Assembly: GCA_002328075.1 (NCBI GenBank)
Contig: DCVT01000052.1
Coordinates: forward strand, 1-6,813
From: Anaerolineales bacterium UBA2181
Lineage (GTDB): Bacteria > Chloroflexota > Anaerolineae > Promineifilales > UBA4811
DNA length: 6,813 nucleotides
Direction: 5' to 3'
Part shown: piece by piece, positions 5,318-6,813 of the stretch
How the letters are laid out: each line of letters begins with the position of its first letter
Position numbering within the stretch: the first letter of the stretch is position 1
Translations under genes and position numbers: made by a program
Notes under the pieces: generated by a model
The model's database searches: none
The model's input: only the letters and a program-made list of their open reading frames with translations
What the model was told of the DNA's origin: nothing

Positions 5318-6166
5318 GTGCTATTTCACAGCGAAACCGCCGAGATATTCGTTCCCGATGGGCTGCCTTCCAGGGAGGCGTTGGCCCGAACCACGCATCT
5401 TGCGATAGGTGCTCACCCGGACGACTTGGAGATCATGGCAGCCGCGCCGATCCTTCACTGCTTTCGCCAACCTGACCGGTGGTTCACCGGGGTTGTGGTG
5501 ACTGACGGCAGCGGTTCGCCGCGCGACGATCTGTATCGCGATTACACCGACGTCGCGATGCGCGAGGTGCGTTTCAGGGAGCAGAGAAAAGCGGCGATCG
5601 TGGGTGAGTATTCAGCCCTGGCGATGCTTGACTATCCAAGCCGGTCAGTCAAGGACCGGACAGACCTGCGGCCAGTAGATGACCTGGCAGCCTTGTTGGA
5701 GGTCGCGCACCCGCAATTCCTCTACACCCACAACCTGGCCGACAAACACGACACCCACGTCGCGGTCGCGGTCAAGGCGATTGCAGCGCTCCGACGGATG
5801 CCGGAAGCCGGGCGACCGCAGCGAGTGGTTGGCTGCGAGGTCTGGCGTGACCTTGACTGGATGGTGGACGACGACAAAGTAGCGCTGGATGTGTCCTCGC
5901 ACGAGAACGTGCAGGCCGCCCTGCTGGGGGTGTTCGATTCGCAGATCGGCGGCGGAAAGCGCTACGACCTGGCGACCATGGGCCGCCGACGTGCAAATGC
6001 CACTTTCATGGAGTCGCACGGTGTGGATGAGTCGCGGCTCCTCACATTTGCCATGGATCTGACCCCGCTGGTGGGGGATACCCAACTCGATATCGAGGCG
6101 TTTGTGCAGGAGCACATTGAGCGGTTTGCTCGGGACGTGGCAGACCGGCTAAGACGGATCGGATGA
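5318..6166 (+). CDS. PIG-L/LmbE-family zinc-dependent N-deacetylase
   Basis: This protein of about 282 residues belongs to the PIG-L family, whose members remove N-acetyl groups from GlcNAc-containing molecules (MshB, BshB and GlcNAc-PI deacetylase are known examples). AIGAHPDDLE (about 29-38) is the AHPDD motif, with zinc ligands His33 and Asp36 and catalytic Asp35. VVTDGSGSPRDD and MREVRFREQRKAA follow, and THNLADKHDTHVAV (137-150) supplies the HxxH-type element with the third zinc ligand, His147. GGGKRYD and MGRRRANA lie in the C-terminal part. No signal peptide or membrane segment is seen, so it is cytoplasmic. GTG 5318 is chosen because AGGGAG ends six bases upstream; GTG 5285 is an in-frame alternative whose Shine-Dalgarno-like AGGAG overlaps the codon itself. 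The gene begins 10 bases after the kinase-like gene stops, so it is in the same operon. Substrate is unknown; the sugar-import context suggests deacylation of an imported N-acyl amino sugar. Confidence 0.9.
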   Translation: MLFHSETAEIFVPDGLPSREALARTTHLAIGAHPDDLEIMAAAPILHCFRQPDRWFTGVVVTDGSGSPRDDLYRDYTDVAMREVRFREQRKAAIVGEYSALAMLDYPSRSVKDRTDLRPVDDLAALLEVAHPQFLYTHNLADKHDTHVAVAVKAIAALRRMPEAGRPQRVVGCEVWRDLDWMVDDDKVALDVSSHENVQAALLGVFDSQIGGGKRYDLATMGRRRANATFMESHGVDESRLLTFAMDLTPLVGDTQLDIEAFVQEHIERFARDVADRLRRIG

Positions 6167-6314
6167 CCCGACATAGGCGGAGGAGTGTGCGCGGAGAGAC
6201 AACCTATGCGACACGCCATGGGAAAGGAGGCGCTTTGCGGGGTAGTGCAACGTGTGTGATGTGGTGGTGGAGGCTGTGCGTGATGGGAAATGGAGTCAGA
6301 AGGAGAGTCCGAAA
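6167..6314 (+). other. Intergenic spacer before the binding-protein gene
   Basis: This 148-bp gap has no credible gene, no copy of the palindrome at 2592-2620, and no clear sigma70 promoter or terminator. It contains a direct repeat, GTGTGTGATG (6252-6261) and GTGCGTGATG (6276-6285), 9 of 10 identical, in a GT-rich stretch, and a possible 17-codon leader frame at 6205-6258. The simplest reading is that the binding-protein gene is co-transcribed with the upstream genes. Confidence 0.4.
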
Positions 6315-6813
6315 ATGCGTACCAAATTGCTTGCACTGTTGATTGTCGTGGGCGTGCTGCTGGTTGCGTGCGGTCCAACAGCAACACAGGTTCCGCCAAC
6401 CCAAGTGCCCGCGACCGCGGCGGCGGCCACCCCGGAGGTTCCCAAGGCCGTTACCCTCAAGGTCTACGTGGTGGACTATCAGGTCGATGCGACCGACGTG
6501 TGGCTCGAGAACGAGGTGGTCCCGGCGTTTCAGGCGACCCACCCCAACGTCAAAGTGGAGTTCATCTGGGGGAGCTGGAGCACCTTTGGTGAGTCGGTGG
6601 CCGGGTACTTTGCAGCCGGCGACGGGCCGGATATCATTAACCTGGGTTCGGAGTTCAACGGGCTGTACGGCGAACAGCTGGCGCCACTGAACCGTTACCT
6701 GGGCAAGGATGCCTGGCCAGAGATCGAGAACTTTATCCCCGGGACCCTGGAGAACGCCTCGTGGAAGGGCGAGTTGCGTGGCCTGCCCATCTTTTCCGCG
6801 CCGCGGTACGTCT
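6315..6813 (+). CDS. ABC sugar transporter substrate-binding lipoprotein, N-terminal part
   Basis: The frame is open to the window end (166 codons seen). It encodes the N-terminus of an extracellular solute-binding protein, probably of the carbohydrate-binding (family 1) type. MRTKLLALLIVVGVLLVACG is a lipoprotein signal peptide with lipobox LVAC; Cys19 would be lipidated, anchoring the protein outside the membrane. A flexible Pro/Thr/Ala linker (about 20-47) follows, a style common in Chloroflexota. The mature domain starts VTLKVYVVDYQ, with VVPAFQATHPNVKVEFIWGSW, GYFAAGDGPDIINLG and LAPLNRYL, the usual pattern of sugar-binding proteins (target-peptide strand, then GxxPDI). ATG 6315 follows AGGAGA by eight bases. 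Permease genes probably follow beyond the window. Its position after the ROK/PIG-L genes suggests that it imports the sugar handled by them; specificity cannot be read here. Confidence 0.92.
   Translation, partial: MRTKLLALLIVVGVLLVACGPTATQVPPTQVPATAAAATPEVPKAVTLKVYVVDYQVDATDVWLENEVVPAFQATHPNVKVEFIWGSWSTFGESVAGYFAAGDGPDIINLGSEFNGLYGEQLAPLNRYLGKDAWPEIENFIPGTLENASWKGELRGLPIFSAPRYV

Noticed and set aside
6205..6258. Short frame (17 codons, MRHAMGKEALCGVVQRV) as a leader peptide
   Set aside because: There is only a weak ribosome site, and no attenuator-type hairpins or repeated regulatory codons were seen.
6252..6285. Direct repeat GTGnGTGATG as an operator
   Set aside because: It has only two short copies in a GT-rich stretch, with no promoter nearby; chance is a fair explanation.
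1..6813. CRISPR arrays, tRNA or rRNA genes
   Set aside because: No regularly spaced repeats, cloverleaf-like segments or rRNA-like conserved stretches were seen.

Overview
The window is GC-rich bacterial DNA. It most likely comes from a member of the Chloroflexota (Anaerolineae/Chloroflexia-like). That assignment is an inference from the lipoprotein whose lipobox Cys is followed by a Pro/Thr/Ala linker, from the ROK regulator with its long palindromic operator, and from the two transposase types. No rRNA, tRNA or CRISPR array was seen.

Left half (1-2545), all genes on the minus strand: an accessory patch with two decayed insertion sequences around a toxin-antitoxin pair. At 1-290 lies the N-terminal part of a zinc-ribbon transposase, frameshifted near 183-188 and running off the window. 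At 378-855 is an intact-looking type II toxin-antitoxin operon: a ribbon-helix-helix antitoxin followed by an overlapping RelE/ParE-type toxin, with a strong sigma70-type promoter at 895-923. From about 938 to 2545 is an IS1202/ISNCY-like element with a 19-bp motif repeated in tandem at each end. Its transposase is broken by one in-frame TAG where the family has Trp, and a second catalytic Asp appears to be replaced by Gly. About 190 bp inside its left end is non-coding and dense in inverted repeats.

Right half (2546-6813), all genes on the plus strand: a sugar-utilisation operon. A consensus promoter (TTGACA-17-TATACT) is followed at the expected transcription start by a perfect 13-3-13 palindrome, the probable operator of the first gene, a ROK-family repressor. 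This gene overlaps by ATGA a second, atypical ROK/ASKHA protein that looks like a sugar kinase but lacks the ROK zinc motif and carries an N-terminal extension of about 150 residues. Next come a PIG-L/LmbE-type zinc deacetylase and, after 148 bp, the start of a lipoprotein sugar-binding protein of an ABC importer, cut by the window end.

Taken together, the right half reads as a self-regulated import and catabolism module for an N-acylated amino sugar or glycoconjugate: the binding protein captures it, the PIG-L enzyme deacylates it, the ROK-like protein phosphorylates or senses it, and the ROK repressor controls the operon. This pathway is an inference; the substrate cannot be read from the sequence. 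The IS lies exactly between the back-to-back promoters of the two halves.
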